Assembly (NCBI RefSeq): GCF_022180385.2
Contig: NZ_BQME02000002.1
Coordinates: 1,426,001 to 1,490,000 of the forward strand
Direction: 5' to 3'
Length of the DNA: 64,000 nucleotides
Source of the DNA: Paenibacillus sp. L3-i20
GTDB lineage: Bacteria > Bacillota > Bacilli > Paenibacillales > Paenibacillaceae
The notes beneath the pieces are model-generated. The model did not search any database. It worked only from the letters and a program-made list of their open reading frames with translations, and was not told where the DNA came from. Made by a program: the position numbers and the translations under genes. The first letter of the stretch is position 1, and every line of letters begins with the position of its first letter. Below, piece by piece: positions 1-8,651 of this stretch.

Positions 1-47
1 ATATTGCTGTCATACAATGGGTTCAACGACAAAAATGAGGTGAAAAG

Positions 48-212
48 ATGAACATTGTATTTGATGTAATTGTTAATGGCAAGATGACAGAAACGATCCG
101 CCCGAACAAATCTCGCATTAGCGAGCTGCAAACTTTTATAGCGGAAGAGTCAGTCAACCTTATTCGCAAGTACGGTAATAACGTATACTTGAGTCGCCGA
201 GTTGAATATTAA
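48..212 (+). CDS. Small hypothetical protein (54 aa)
   Basis: Short ORF with an ATG start preceded by an AGGTG-like ribosome binding site about 6 bases upstream, ending in TAA. The 54-residue product is soluble, has no membrane segment or Cys, and is mixed charged (starts MNIVFDVIVNGK, ends LSRRVEY). I do not recognise a family. It converges on the MFS gene and stops just before a tandem repeat. The good ribosome binding site and balanced composition argue for a real gene, but it could be a chance ORF. Confidence 0.5.
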   Translation: MNIVFDVIVNGKMTETIRPNKSRISELQTFIAEESVNLIRKYGNNVYLSRRVEY

Positions 213-214
213 AA

Positions 215-292
215 GCCAGCAGTAATGACTACATACTGATGATATCTGTGCCAGCAGTAATGACTACATACTGATGAAATCCGTGCCAGCAG
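215..292. repeat. 35-bp tandem direct repeat, 2.2 copies
   Basis: Two 35-base units begin at 215 and 250, differ at only two positions, and are followed by the first 8 bases of a third at 285. The array spans the 3' end of the MFS gene: its stop codon (264-266) and last codons lie inside unit 2. Because 35 is not a multiple of 3, copy-number change would change the protein's C-terminus. Confidence 0.9.
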
Positions 293-1505
293 TTGTCATG
301 CGCTTCCGCTCCTTCATCCAGCTGAGGCCTATTAACGCTAGTGAAGTTGCAACGATGAACATCGGTATAAAAAACAAATGTGAATGATAACCCTTTATAA
401 ACAATGGCAGCAAATAACCAACTAGCGTAGCCATTAGCATAATAACTTCATATAAGCTCGCTCCAAATCCACTTCGATGAACAAACATCCGCTGCACATA
501 ACCCATCGCTACACCAAATTTAATTGATACAAATAAAGAATATATCGGTTGGATAAGAAAAAACATTGGCAGAGATGACGTTGCAGAATAAACAATGTAG
601 CCTATAATGGCGCACAATCCTCCGATAAATAGCACCTTTTTTGTTCCATATCGCATAGCCCAGTAACCCGCAAGCGTCATAAACAGCAGCTCGAATATCG
701 CTTGTATACTCCACAAATAAGACATCAATTCAGCTCTGCCAAACGTTTCCTTAACGACAAGGGGCAAATATAAACCTCTAATTGCATCAGCACATGCCAA
801 TAACAAAATAGCAAAAAGCATCATAAGTGAAAACGGTTCGCCCGAGGCTCCAGAAACTTGTGACGGTTGCCTATTCTTCGTTCCGTCTTCCCTATCTGGT
901 CTATATTCGTTATGGATCAATAGCAGCACAAGCAATATAGCATATCCGCAAAAATTGCCCCAGAGAACGCCTTGAAATGTTGCGATTACATACAGATTTG
1001 CACCAATCAACAATCCTACAAAAAAACCAACACTTAAAGATGATCGTAACCAAATTAAACACATCTCGACTAGATCAGGCGCATATTTCGTAAAATGCAA
1101 ACGTGACATCGCAAACATTTGTCCCATTATTAATCCTGATGGCGCGCTTGCAATGCTCATACTAACGAGCGCTTCCTCAAAGCTATCGGCTCTCATATAA
1201 AATAATAACCCAACCATACATATGATTGCAGCGAGCATGGCAAGCAACTTCTTGCTTCTCATTCGGTCACTATATGCTCCGACAGTAATGGTCACCACCA
1301 TATTTAGCAGTCCGGAAATGGCAAAAACAGCAACAATTTGACCTTTTGTTAATCCAATATGATCGCTTAAATAAATCGAACTCATCGGTGCAAGAATTCC
1401 GAGTCCAATGCCATAAAAGAATAAACACAATATTAATCGCTTTGCTCCAGTTACGCGGCTAAACTGTCTTAAGTCCGAAAACAAGCTCAATTGTAATTCA
1501 CCCAT
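264..1505 (-). CDS. MFS transporter (413 aa)
   Basis: Polytopic membrane protein of about 12 predicted helices, the usual length for the major facilitator superfamily. The loop after helix 2 carries GAYSDRMRSKK, the typical MFS loop motif, and a hydrophilic central loop around residues 200-225 separates the two six-helix halves. It resembles the sugar-efflux/drug-efflux branch, but substrate cannot be assigned. The last residues (about TTAGTDFISM) are encoded by a tandem repeat, so the original C-terminus may have been altered. ATG start with a weak GAAAGA ribosome binding site. Divergent from the small membrane gene at 1646. Confidence 0.85.
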   Translation of the reverse strand: MGELQLSLFSDLRQFSRVTGAKRLILCLFFYGIGLGILAPMSSIYLSDHIGLTKGQIVAVFAISGLLNMVVTITVGAYSDRMRSKKLLAMLAAIICMVGLLFYMRADSFEEALVSMSIASAPSGLIMGQMFAMSRLHFTKYAPDLVEMCLIWLRSSLSVGFFVGLLIGANLYVIATFQGVLWGNFCGYAILLVLLLIHNEYRPDREDGTKNRQPSQVSGASGEPFSLMMLFAILLLACADAIRGLYLPLVVKETFGRAELMSYLWSIQAIFELLFMTLAGYWAMRYGTKKVLFIGGLCAIIGYIVYSATSSLPMFFLIQPIYSLFVSIKFGVAMGYVQRMFVHRSGFGASLYEVIMLMATLVGYLLPLFIKGYHSHLFFIPMFIVATSLALIGLSWMKERKRMTTAGTDFISM

Positions 1506-1645
1506 TCTTTCATTTTTACAATTATTAAAACTATAGCATATCGCCTATTTATTTTACATTATAATAAATCATTTTAAGTTGTATTTAGAAGGTTCTATAA
1601 GATATGGTTATTCGTAGTAAATCAAAAAAATAAACAGGAGGTAAA

Positions 1646-1873
1646 ATGAACTCTAAAAACAAGTCAGTACGGACACGTTTGATACTTTCAATTCCATCTT
1701 TGATTTTCCTAATTATAATGTGCAGCAGTATTTTCTGGATCTCTGATCTTTTTGTTGAAATGGGTTTAAATGCTAAAGATCGTTCTTATATTAACTTAGT
1801 AGTAGTCGTTACTTTCCTCATTGGTCTTCTCACAGGAAAACTTCTTGCTGTTCTTCAATCAAAGTATAAATGA
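1646..1873 (+). CDS. Small membrane protein, two helices (75 aa)
   Basis: Begins 4 bases after an excellent AGGAGGT ribosome binding site. The product has a basic N-terminus, two hydrophobic segments (about residues 12-35 and 47-68) and a basic tail (LQSKYK), so it is predicted to span the membrane twice. No family recognised. Codon use and ribosome binding site support a real gene. It is divergent from the MFS gene and convergent with the VanZ-RDD gene. Confidence 0.6.
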   Translation: MNSKNKSVRTRLILSIPSLIFLIIMCSSIFWISDLFVEMGLNAKDRSYINLVVVVTFLIGLLTGKLLAVLQSKYK

Positions 1874-2127
1874 CGCTCTAACTTCACAAATTGATGAGTT
1901 AAAATATGCAGTTTGAAAGTTCCGGGGGCTGCTGCCATCAGAAAGCATTGCATTTAACAGTATTCCTATAATCATAGCAGTTGTAATTGTTGTCGCTGTA
2001 GACTTATTGCGCATACCTAAAAACAGAAAATAAATATGAAAATTAGTTTAGCTAAAATCATTTTTTCGCGTTGTAAGGGAAAAGCAAATAAAGTTTAATG
2101 GTTTTACTTTTATAATCTTCTAAAAAA
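1874..2127. other. Gene-free stretch with a possible membrane-gene remnant
   Basis: No complete gene is visible. On the plus strand about 1920-2033 encodes, without a good start, a short peptide containing a hydrophobic run (IPIIIAVVIVVAVDLL) and a basic end (RIPKNRK). It could be the decayed tail of a membrane gene or chance. The rest is AT-rich with no recognised signal. Confidence 0.35.
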
Positions 2128-2172
2128 ATACCATTTCATTATTGGGTTTGAGAGCCAATAATGAAATGGTAT
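2128..2172 (-). terminator. Intrinsic terminator of the VanZ-RDD gene
   Basis: Perfect 18-bp inverted repeat (2128-2145 with 2155-2172) around a 9-base loop. On the minus strand it is followed by a T7 run. It lies 31 bases past the stop codon of the VanZ-RDD gene. Confidence 0.9.
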
Positions 2173-2203
2173 CCGTTGAACTATTATTGAGATTTCTTAA
2201 ACA

Positions 2204-3688
2204 TTACTCATCCTTTTTCGCTTGAGCGAGCTTCTTTTTCAACTTTTCTAGCTCAATGTCTACTTGCTTCGACTGATCATTACTTTCACGCTCATGTAAT
2301 TCCGGAACAGAATGATTAAAGTGGGAATTGTCATCAACTGCGGCTTCTGTCTGAACATCTTTTGTGTGAAGGTTTTCTGACCGATTATCAACCCTCTGAT
2401 GTTTTTCTGTCCGTTCCTGCTGCTTAGATTGGTTATTTCTTTCAGCCTCTATCAACGATGCTATCGTATCCTCACTAGGTATAATGCCTGCATCAGAAGT
2501 CGGCAACTCCACTTGTTCCTCACTTTTAGAGACAGTAGTGACAACATTTCGTGTTCCGCTGATTCGCTCGTAGAACAAAAGTTTATCACCTTTGAGCATG
2601 CTCCAAACGATATGAACCGCAAATACTAGTACAACCATAAAAATAATGATCCTTATACCAACAACAGCTTCGATTGGAATATCACCATAATCAGATATGA
2701 AGACCAACAATCTAATCGTACCGAAAATCCCAAAATAGAGCAGTGCATAACGCTTCAGCAAACCTTTCCATGAAATGAATCCTTTTGTATCACGTTTATT
2801 ATCCTCAACGATATGAATACGTGTAATCCATTTCCCCAACGTCCTGCCGCCAAACATTGCAGGAAATGCAACAAAATAAATAAGTACGGCTATTCCTGAC
2901 GCTATCATCCAGAACGAAGCTGAGTCTGGGGTTGTTCCTAAAGCTATTGAACCTGATCCATATAAAATAATGTAAATGACGCTAGAAACAATCATCAGAA
3001 CAAACATATCAATTGCAAACGAGATGCCGCGTCTAATCAGGCCCACTTTCACTTCATTCAGATTAACCTTCTCATCTAATTTGTCTGATCGAGGTAACAA
3101 ATAATTAAGAATTGGCGCTACAATAAACCCTATAATAACTCCGCTTGTATTCAAAATAAGATCATCAACATCAAATAACCGGTATGGGCACGAATAGAAG
3201 CCATATAGACCTGTTACTTGTGTTGTCTCATAAAAGAGCGATACGAGAAAAGCTATAAATGCAGTACCTATCAACCGAAATCTGAAATAATATCGCAAAA
3301 AAATACCAAGTGGAATCATTAATACTACATTAAATATAACTTGCAGAAATGATCGTTCCTGTAATAATGCTACATATGAGGACATGCTGTTCCAAGCAAA
3401 ATTAGTCTCTCTTGCAATATCACTTACAAACGAAAAAGGCTGCAATTGCATATAGGACCAGATAGATCCGTATCCTGTGCAATTATCTATTACCTTGGGT
3501 AATGGCAATATGACGAGATAATACGCGGTGATAGAATAGAGCAGCAATGAATACAAAATAACTGCACGCAGCTTATTCACATAGCCATATTTTCTGTACT
3601 GCACAATCAAAAATGGAATAGTAAGTGCAAAAGCTAAAAACGGAAACGTAAAAAACGCCTGCTTAATAGGAAATAAATAGTCATTCAT
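2204..3688 (-). CDS. VanZ-like / RDD-domain fusion membrane protein
   Basis: The N-terminal half (to about residue 210) has the VanZ-like arrangement: several helices with the conserved region around residues 85-115, a PLGIFLRYYFR-type helix and a later acidic DVDDLILNTSG motif. The second half is an RDD domain (RRGISFAIDMFVLMIVS, then GRTLGKWITRI). The last 110 residues are hydrophilic, rich in Gln, Glu and Ser, with two similar NQSKQQE/DQSKQVD segments, and end in a Lys-rich helix. I chose the ATG at 3688 (MNDYLFPIK) because AGAAGG lies about 12 bases upstream; an upstream in-frame ATG at 3754 would add 22 charged residues. VanZ-like proteins are linked to glycopeptide tolerance and RDD proteins to transport; no specific role follows for the fusion. 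Confidence 0.8.
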   Translation of the reverse strand: MNDYLFPIKQAFFTFPFLAFALTIPFLIVQYRKYGYVNKLRAVILYSLLLYSITAYYLVILPLPKVIDNCTGYGSIWSYMQLQPFSFVSDIARETNFAWNSMSSYVALLQERSFLQVIFNVVLMIPLGIFLRYYFRFRLIGTAFIAFLVSLFYETTQVTGLYGFYSCPYRLFDVDDLILNTSGVIIGFIVAPILNYLLPRSDKLDEKVNLNEVKVGLIRRGISFAIDMFVLMIVSSVIYIILYGSGSIALGTTPDSASFWMIASGIAVLIYFVAFPAMFGGRTLGKWITRIHIVEDNKRDTKGFISWKGLLKRYALLYFGIFGTIRLLVFISDYGDIPIEAVVGIRIIIFMVVLVFAVHIVWSMLKGDKLLFYERISGTRNVVTTVSKSEEQVELPTSDAGIIPSEDTIASLIEAERNNQSKQQERTEKHQRVDNRSENLHTKDVQTEAAVDDNSHFNHSVPELHERESNDQSKQVDIELEKLKKKLAQAKKDE

Positions 3689-3860
3689 GTTGCTAGTTAA
3701 CCTTCTTTCTTCATCGTTCAATTCCGAGCCTAATTCCTTTCTCCATAGTAACATAGCTTTATTGGATTGAATCTAACAATAATGTAAGGTTTGCCTATCA
3801 TTGCAACAAAGTCATGCTAATATAGACATTATTTCTACACCTTATGTTAACTAAAGATAA

Positions 3861-3900
3861 AAAGCCCTGTAAAAAGCCGAATTGGCTTCTACAGGGCTTT
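3861..3900 (-). terminator. spo0A terminator
   Basis: Long inverted repeat pairing AAAGCCCTGT with ACAGGGCTTT, with an inner AAGCC/GGCTT stem, followed on the minus strand by a T-rich run. It sits 15 bases after the spo0A stop codon. Confidence 0.9.
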
Positions 3901-3914
3901 CGCGCGTAACTCTC

Positions 3915-4727
3915 TTATGAAACCTTGTGCTCAATTCTTAGCTTGTCAGCCACCATCGCGATGAACTCCGAGTTAGTAGGCTTGGACTTGCTAATGTTGA
4001 TTGTGTAGCCAAAGAGGTGGCTGATGCTGTCAATGTTACCGCGTGTCCAAGCTACTTCAATAGCATGGCGGATCGCACGTTCAACGCGGGAAGGCGTTGT
4101 TTTGAACTTCTCTGCGATTGCTGGATAGAGCGTTTTCGTAATTGCTCCCAAAATCTCGATATTGTTGTATACCATCGTAATCGCTTCGCGCAAATACTGG
4201 TATCCTTTAATATGAGCAGGTACACCAATTTCATGAATAATGCTTGTAATGTTTGCATCCAGGTTTTTGCCTTTCGCAAGCGGTACGACGTTCGATTTAA
4301 TTGTCGTAGTTCCAGTGCTATAGCTAGCAGTGGATGAGAACGTTGTGTTGCCAACAAGTTGCCGAATACGATTAGCCAATATATCCATATCAAATGGCTT
4401 CAATATGTAATAAGAGGCACCCAATTGTACAGCTTTTTGGGTAATGTTTTCTTGGCCAAATGCTGTAAGCATAATAATTTTTGGCATTGGCGACAAGTTC
4501 ATTTCCTTTAACCTCTCCAACACACCAAGTCCATCCAAGTGAGGCATAATAATATCAAGGATCAACACATCTGGTATATTTCTTGTATGTTCCAGATGTC
4601 TGATTACCTCTTCACCGTTATACGCAACACCACTAACATTCATATCACTCTGTTCCGATATGTATTCCGATAACAAGTTTGTAAATTCTCTGTTGTCGTC
4701 TGCTAACAATACCTCGATCTTATGCAA
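3915..4727 (-). CDS. spo0A: Sporulation master regulator Spo0A
   Basis: Response regulator of 270 residues, the family length. Receiver domain, residues 1-125: acidic pair D10/D11, phospho-acceptor D58 ([12 protein letters not shown]), T88 and K110. The C-terminal DNA-binding domain, about 150-270, includes the conserved [18 protein letters not shown] recognition-helix region. When phosphorylated by the phosphorelay it controls entry into sporulation and binds TGTCGAA-type 0A boxes. The start is TTG (4725-4727) behind GGAGG; no in-frame ATG nearby fits. Spo0A is next to spoIVB and recN as in B. subtilis. The leader carries a sigma-H-like promoter and three 0A-box cores, suggesting the usual autoregulation. 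Confidence 0.98.
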   Translation of the reverse strand: MHKIEVLLADDNREFTNLLSEYISEQSDMNVSGVAYNGEEVIRHLEHTRNIPDVLILDIIMPHLDGLGVLERLKEMNLSPMPKIIMLTAFGQENITQKAVQLGASYYILKPFDMDILANRIRQLVGNTTFSSTASYSTGTTTIKSNVVPLAKGKNLDANITSIIHEIGVPAHIKGYQYLREAITMVYNNIEILGAITKTLYPAIAEKFKTTPSRVERAIRHAIEVAWTRGNIDSISHLFGYTINISKSKPTNSEFIAMVADKLRIEHKVS

Positions 4728-4784
4728 AGTCTAATCCTCCTCTAAATGATATTTATGTCATCGTTCATTTGCTGTCTGACTAAA

Positions 4785-4813
4785 GTTTTCGACACTCAAC
4801 ATAGAATTCCTTC
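4785..4813 (-). promoter_or_regulatory. Sigma-H-like promoter of spo0A
   Basis: Read on the minus strand, GAAGGAATT (4805-4813) matches the sigma-H -35 consensus RNAGGAWWW fully. After an 11-base spacer comes GTCGAAAAC (4785-4793), close to RNNGAATWW with one mismatch in the core. In B. subtilis spo0A has a sigma-H promoter in the equivalent place. Confidence 0.6.
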
Positions 4814-4905
4814 TGTCGAAAATCTTTTTTCTTTATTTTTTTGGAACATTTCGATATAATAAATAATTTATTGCATTAACCGTACTTTTTCGGGTTTGTT
4901 CGACA
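4788..4905. promoter_or_regulatory. Three 0A-box cores upstream of spo0A
   Basis: The heptamer TGTCGAA, core of the Spo0A~P binding site, occurs at 4788-4794 (minus), 4814-4820 (plus) and 4899-4905 (minus). The first overlaps the -10 of the sigma-H-like promoter and the second abuts its -35. The placement suggests Spo0A~P control of its own promoter. Confidence 0.6.
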
Positions 4906-4931
4906 AATTTCAAATTGATCTTTGATAAAAA

Positions 4932-4976
4932 GAAACGCCTCATGCAGAATAGAAAATCTGCAGAAGACGTTCCTTT
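4932..4976 (-). terminator. spoIVB terminator
   Basis: Imperfect inverted repeat: on the minus strand AACGTCTTCTGCAGA pairs with TCTGCATGAGGCGTT, followed by TCTTTTT. It lies 24 bases past the spoIVB stop. Confidence 0.75.
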
Positions 4977-4999
4977 AATGCCTAAGAAGCTCAAATCAC

Positions 5000-6382
5000 T
5001 TATGCTGCTTCACCAGTACGTTTTAAAGAAGATTTCAATAAAACCCCTGCATCCTGAAGCATCCACTCGATAAAGCATCCATATCCAGAAGATGGATCAT
5101 TAACAAATACATGTGTGACTGCCCCAACAAGCTTACCATCCTGTAAAATTGGACTACCTGACATTCCTTGTACGATTCCACCCGTTTTACTTAGTAAACG
5201 CTTATCAGTTATCTTTATTACCATACCTTTTGTTGCTGGTCCTGATTGCTTGGATACATGTACAATTTCGATATTGAAACGCTCCACCTTCTGTCCATTA
5301 ACAACAGTAAGTATTTGAGCTGGTCCTTCTTTAACATCCTCAGCAAATGCTACAGGCAAAGATTTAGCGCTGTAACTATGTGTAGGCGCTTCATTCATCT
5401 TCCCGAATATTCCGAAGGGTGTATTTCGTTCAATATTGCCTAATATTTTTCCTTCTTTGACGAACTGAGCTCTTTTTTCTCCTGGTTCGCCGGTTTGACT
5501 TTTGTTTATGGAAATAACATTTGATTGAAGTATTTGACCTTCTCCTACCTCAATAGGTGTTTGTGTATCCATATCCGTTATAACATGTCCCAATGCCCCG
5601 TAGACGCCTTGATCAGGTGCATAAAAGGTTAACGTTCCAACTCCGGCTGCAGAATCACGAATATACAGACCTAATCGCCATGCATGATCATCAGCATCAT
5701 AAACAGGGCTCAACTTGGTCTGATTAAGCTGCCCACCTCGCTTATATGTTACTTGCAAAGGCTGCTTATCATTTCCAAATCTTTCGCAATGCTCACCAAC
5801 TTTATGAACTTCATTGATTGGCACATTATTAATACTTACAATCAAATCCCCCATCTTTAAGCCAGCCGCTTCTCCAGGTGATTGCTTGGCACCTTCACGA
5901 TCCATAACCTGATGATGTCCAACGACTAATATTCCAGCAGATTTGACCTTGACGCCAATAGTCTGTCCTCCAGGTATAACACGAAGATCAGGTACGACAT
6001 TGACTTTAATCGTTTTGAAAGGGATTTTACCAAATAATTTCACTTTCATGTTGGTTTGACCGCTTTGATTTGGCTGTAGTGAAAATGGTTCGTTCAAATT
6101 AACGGATAAGGAATGCTCCGAAGTTCCGTTAATTTGCAGCATTTGTGGATCTACCGTTACCTCCGCATGTACGGGTACTCCATATTGAAGTCGCTTCATT
6201 TGGCCAGAGAATAAACGTAGTTCATTCGGGAATGCGGCAAAATGCTGAAACGGAGTGGAGAAACCAACCGTACACACGAGGATAACGAGAACCAAGCCAA
6301 ACCATCGCTTCCGTTGATTGGAGTTCAATGATTTCACGCTCCCTGTCATTCCATCGCATGACGAAAAAGGATTAATCGCCAA
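5000..6382 (-). CDS. spoIVB: SpoIVB serine peptidase (S55 family)
   Basis: Forespore signalling protease that activates pro-sigma-K processing in the mother cell. Visible parts: one N-terminal membrane anchor (about residues 27-45), a PDZ domain (about 140-215, GLKMGDLIVSINNVPI), and the peptidase domain with the His motif LGHVITDMD, the Asp region (KITDKRL) and the serine motif GMSGSPI near residue 407. Start is uncertain: the TTG at 6382 has AAAGG upstream, while TTG at 6328 behind GGGAG would give a protein starting next to the membrane anchor, more like B. subtilis SpoIVB. Located between recN and spo0A as in B. subtilis. Confidence 0.95.
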   Translation of the reverse strand: MAINPFSSCDGMTGSVKSLNSNQRKRWFGLVLVILVCTVGFSTPFQHFAAFPNELRLFSGQMKRLQYGVPVHAEVTVDPQMLQINGTSEHSLSVNLNEPFSLQPNQSGQTNMKVKLFGKIPFKTIKVNVVPDLRVIPGGQTIGVKVKSAGILVVGHHQVMDREGAKQSPGEAAGLKMGDLIVSINNVPINEVHKVGEHCERFGNDKQPLQVTYKRGGQLNQTKLSPVYDADDHAWRLGLYIRDSAAGVGTLTFYAPDQGVYGALGHVITDMDTQTPIEVGEGQILQSNVISINKSQTGEPGEKRAQFVKEGKILGNIERNTPFGIFGKMNEAPTHSYSAKSLPVAFAEDVKEGPAQILTVVNGQKVERFNIEIVHVSKQSGPATKGMVIKITDKRLLSKTGGIVQGMSGSPILQDGKLVGAVTHVFVNDPSSGYGCFIEWMLQDAGVLLKSSLKRTGEAA

Positions 6383-6451
6383 TGGCGTACCTTTAAGTTA
6401 CCCTTCGATCCATCTTTTATGTCCGCAAAAACATTCCCTTATTACCTACCT

Positions 6452-8164
6452 TTACGCTCCTTTCAGTCCATGTGCTAAATCAAGCATTTCTTGTGCATGA
6501 TGCCTTGTTTTTTCCGTTATTTCCACCCCGCCAAGCATTCGTGCAAGCTCGTCAATCCGCGCTTCATTAATGAGTTGATTGACGGATGTAGATGTCCGCT
6601 CTCCAATCACTTGCTTCTTAATTTCATAATGATGGTCTGACATGCAAGCAACCTGAGGTAAATGTGTGATTGAAAAAACTTGACATTTAGCAGCAAGTCT
6701 AGATAATTTCTCTGCAATTGCCTGAGCAGCACGACCACTAACGCCAGTATCCACTTCATCAAAAATAAGTACAGGTATTTGGTCAATTTCAGCAAATATA
6801 CTTTTGAGTGCCAACATAATACGCGACATTTCTCCACCGGAAGCAATTTTATTCAACGGCTTGAGCGGCTCACCAGGATTAGTGGTGAGCATAAATACAG
6901 CAGAATCGATTCCATTAGCATTCATCACTTTTCTTATCGCTGAATAATCTTCCTCTAATGGTCGATCTAATTGAACTTGAAATTTAGCAGCTGGCATTTG
7001 AAGTTGCTGCAACTCGACTTCAATCGATTGCGACAATCGTTTCGAAGCATGTAGACGCAGTTGCGACAGTTCATTAGCAAGTTCAGCCACTTGTATAAAT
7101 TTTTCTTCTTCTTGTTTACGCAATTCTTCGAGCAGTTCATCACGGTTTTCGATTTTATCTCGTTCAGCAGTTGTTTGCTCTAAATAAGCCAATATATCAG
7201 GTATCGTTTCCCCATATTTACGTTTTAATCCATTAATTAAATCCAGCCTGTCCTCAATATTAGAAAGCTCCTCTGGATTGGATTCGATCCCATCACGGTA
7301 ATTACGAAGCTGAAATACGGCGTCTTCTGCTTGATAGAACGCAGATTGCAGCTGTTCAAGCATAGGACCAAGTACTTCTGAATCATAACTTTGAATATCA
7401 TTTAGCTTTGATATTGCTTTGCTGAAAGCATCTAACCCCTTGCCGCCATACATCAACGCATAAGCCTCTGACACGGCATCTATACGCTTCTCAGCATAAG
7501 TAAGCTTTCTACGCTGATCAATTAATACGTCTTCTTCTAATGGCTTAAGATGCGCGCTTGTAATCTCTTCGATTTGAAAACGATATAAATCGAGCATCTG
7601 CACATTGTGGCGAGTAGAATCTTCAAGCTCCTTAAGTGAATTACGCACCTGTTGCAATTGCTGATATACATTCTTATATTGTTGCTTCCGTTCAAGCAAC
7701 AGATCACCACCAAACAGATCAAGCCATTCCAAATGCTGATCCGTACGCAGCAAAGATTGATGTTCATGCTGGCCATGAATATTAACGAGACATTCACCAA
7801 TTTCCCGAAGCATTGTAATCGTCACCAGTTGACCATTCACACGGCTGCTGCTTTTCCCTTGAGAAGATAATTCACGTCTAATGACTAACATTTCTTCAGA
7901 GCTGTATTGAACGCCTAATCGGTCAAGTTGTCTCCATACTGGATGTGTTGGCACTAAATCGAACATTGCCTCCATCTCCGCTTTATCACAACCATATCTA
8001 ACCATGTCTGCGGAGCCTCTTCCACCAACAACTAAGCTCAGCGCATCAATGATGATTGATTTACCTGCACCTGTTTCTCCAGTTAACACATGAAATCCAC
8101 GATGAAATGTAACGCTTACTTCTTCGACGACAGCTAAATTACGTATAGATAGCTCGCGCAGCAT
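6452..8164 (-). CDS. recN: DNA repair ATPase RecN
   Basis: SMC-like ATPase of 570 residues acting early in double-strand break repair. Walker A motif TGETGAGKS at residues 28-36, a long central coiled-coil region (about 150-370), then the ABC signature ASGGEMSRIMLAL (about 438) and Walker B VLIFDEVDTGVSG. The ATG at 8164 follows GAGGGGA. Next to argR in the same order as in B. subtilis (argR-recN-spoIVB-spo0A). Confidence 0.97.
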   Translation of the reverse strand: MLRELSIRNLAVVEEVSVTFHRGFHVLTGETGAGKSIIIDALSLVVGGRGSADMVRYGCDKAEMEAMFDLVPTHPVWRQLDRLGVQYSSEEMLVIRRELSSQGKSSSRVNGQLVTITMLREIGECLVNIHGQHEHQSLLRTDQHLEWLDLFGGDLLLERKQQYKNVYQQLQQVRNSLKELEDSTRHNVQMLDLYRFQIEEITSAHLKPLEEDVLIDQRRKLTYAEKRIDAVSEAYALMYGGKGLDAFSKAISKLNDIQSYDSEVLGPMLEQLQSAFYQAEDAVFQLRNYRDGIESNPEELSNIEDRLDLINGLKRKYGETIPDILAYLEQTTAERDKIENRDELLEELRKQEEEKFIQVAELANELSQLRLHASKRLSQSIEVELQQLQMPAAKFQVQLDRPLEEDYSAIRKVMNANGIDSAVFMLTTNPGEPLKPLNKIASGGEMSRIMLALKSIFAEIDQIPVLIFDEVDTGVSGRAAQAIAEKLSRLAAKCQVFSITHLPQVACMSDHHYEIKKQVIGERTSTSVNQLINEARIDELARMLGGVEITEKTRHHAQEMLDLAHGLKGA

Positions 8165-8179
8165 GGTTTGATCCCCTCT

Positions 8180-8632
8180 CTAGTTCATTACGGCAAGCAG
8201 TCGTTCTACGATGAGTTCGCTCTGCTCCGTAGTACGACAAATAATAAGTATCGTATCATCCCCACAGATCGTGCCCATCACTTCTGTCCATTCCATATTA
8301 TCGATCATTCCACCAATTGCATTGGCAGTCCCCGGCAAACATTTCAACACAACTAAATTATTCGAGAAATCGATATGCGTAAAGTGATCAAGCATCGCTC
8401 TTTTTAGTTTATGTATAGGATTTTGTCGTTGTTGTTCCATTGGCATTGAATAAATATATCGGCCTTCTGTCACTGGCACTTTAACTAGCATCAGTTCCTT
8501 AATATCTCGTGATACTGTCGCTTGAGTAACTTGCATACCTGAGCCCCGCAGCGCTTCAACTAGATCTTCCTGTGTTTCAATTTCTCCACCCATAATGATT
8601 TCTCTAATTTTAAACTGTCTCATGCTTTTCAT
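8180..8632 (-). CDS. argR: Arginine repressor ArgR/AhrC
   Basis: 150-residue transcription factor that represses arginine biosynthesis and activates catabolism with arginine as co-repressor. The N-terminal winged helix-turn-helix has the typical ETQEDLVEALRGSG and TQATVSRDIKEL segments; the C-terminal oligomerisation/arginine-binding domain holds PGTANAIGGMIDN and the GTICGDDTILIICR motif with its paired Asp residues. The ATG at 8632 was chosen because GGGGGT lies 6 bases upstream and the length then matches the family; a longer ORF would extend 23 residues into the upstream gene. It lies 15 bases before recN. Confidence 0.97.
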   Translation of the reverse strand: MKSMRQFKIREIIMGGEIETQEDLVEALRGSGMQVTQATVSRDIKELMLVKVPVTEGRYIYSMPMEQQRQNPIHKLKRAMLDHFTHIDFSNNLVVLKCLPGTANAIGGMIDNMEWTEVMGTICGDDTILIICRTTEQSELIVERLLAVMN

Positions 8633-8651
8633 ATGGTACCCCCATTGATAG

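Noticed and set aside
1920-2033. Plus-strand hydrophobic peptide after the 75-residue membrane gene
   Set aside because: No start or ribosome binding site; noted only as a possible remnant.
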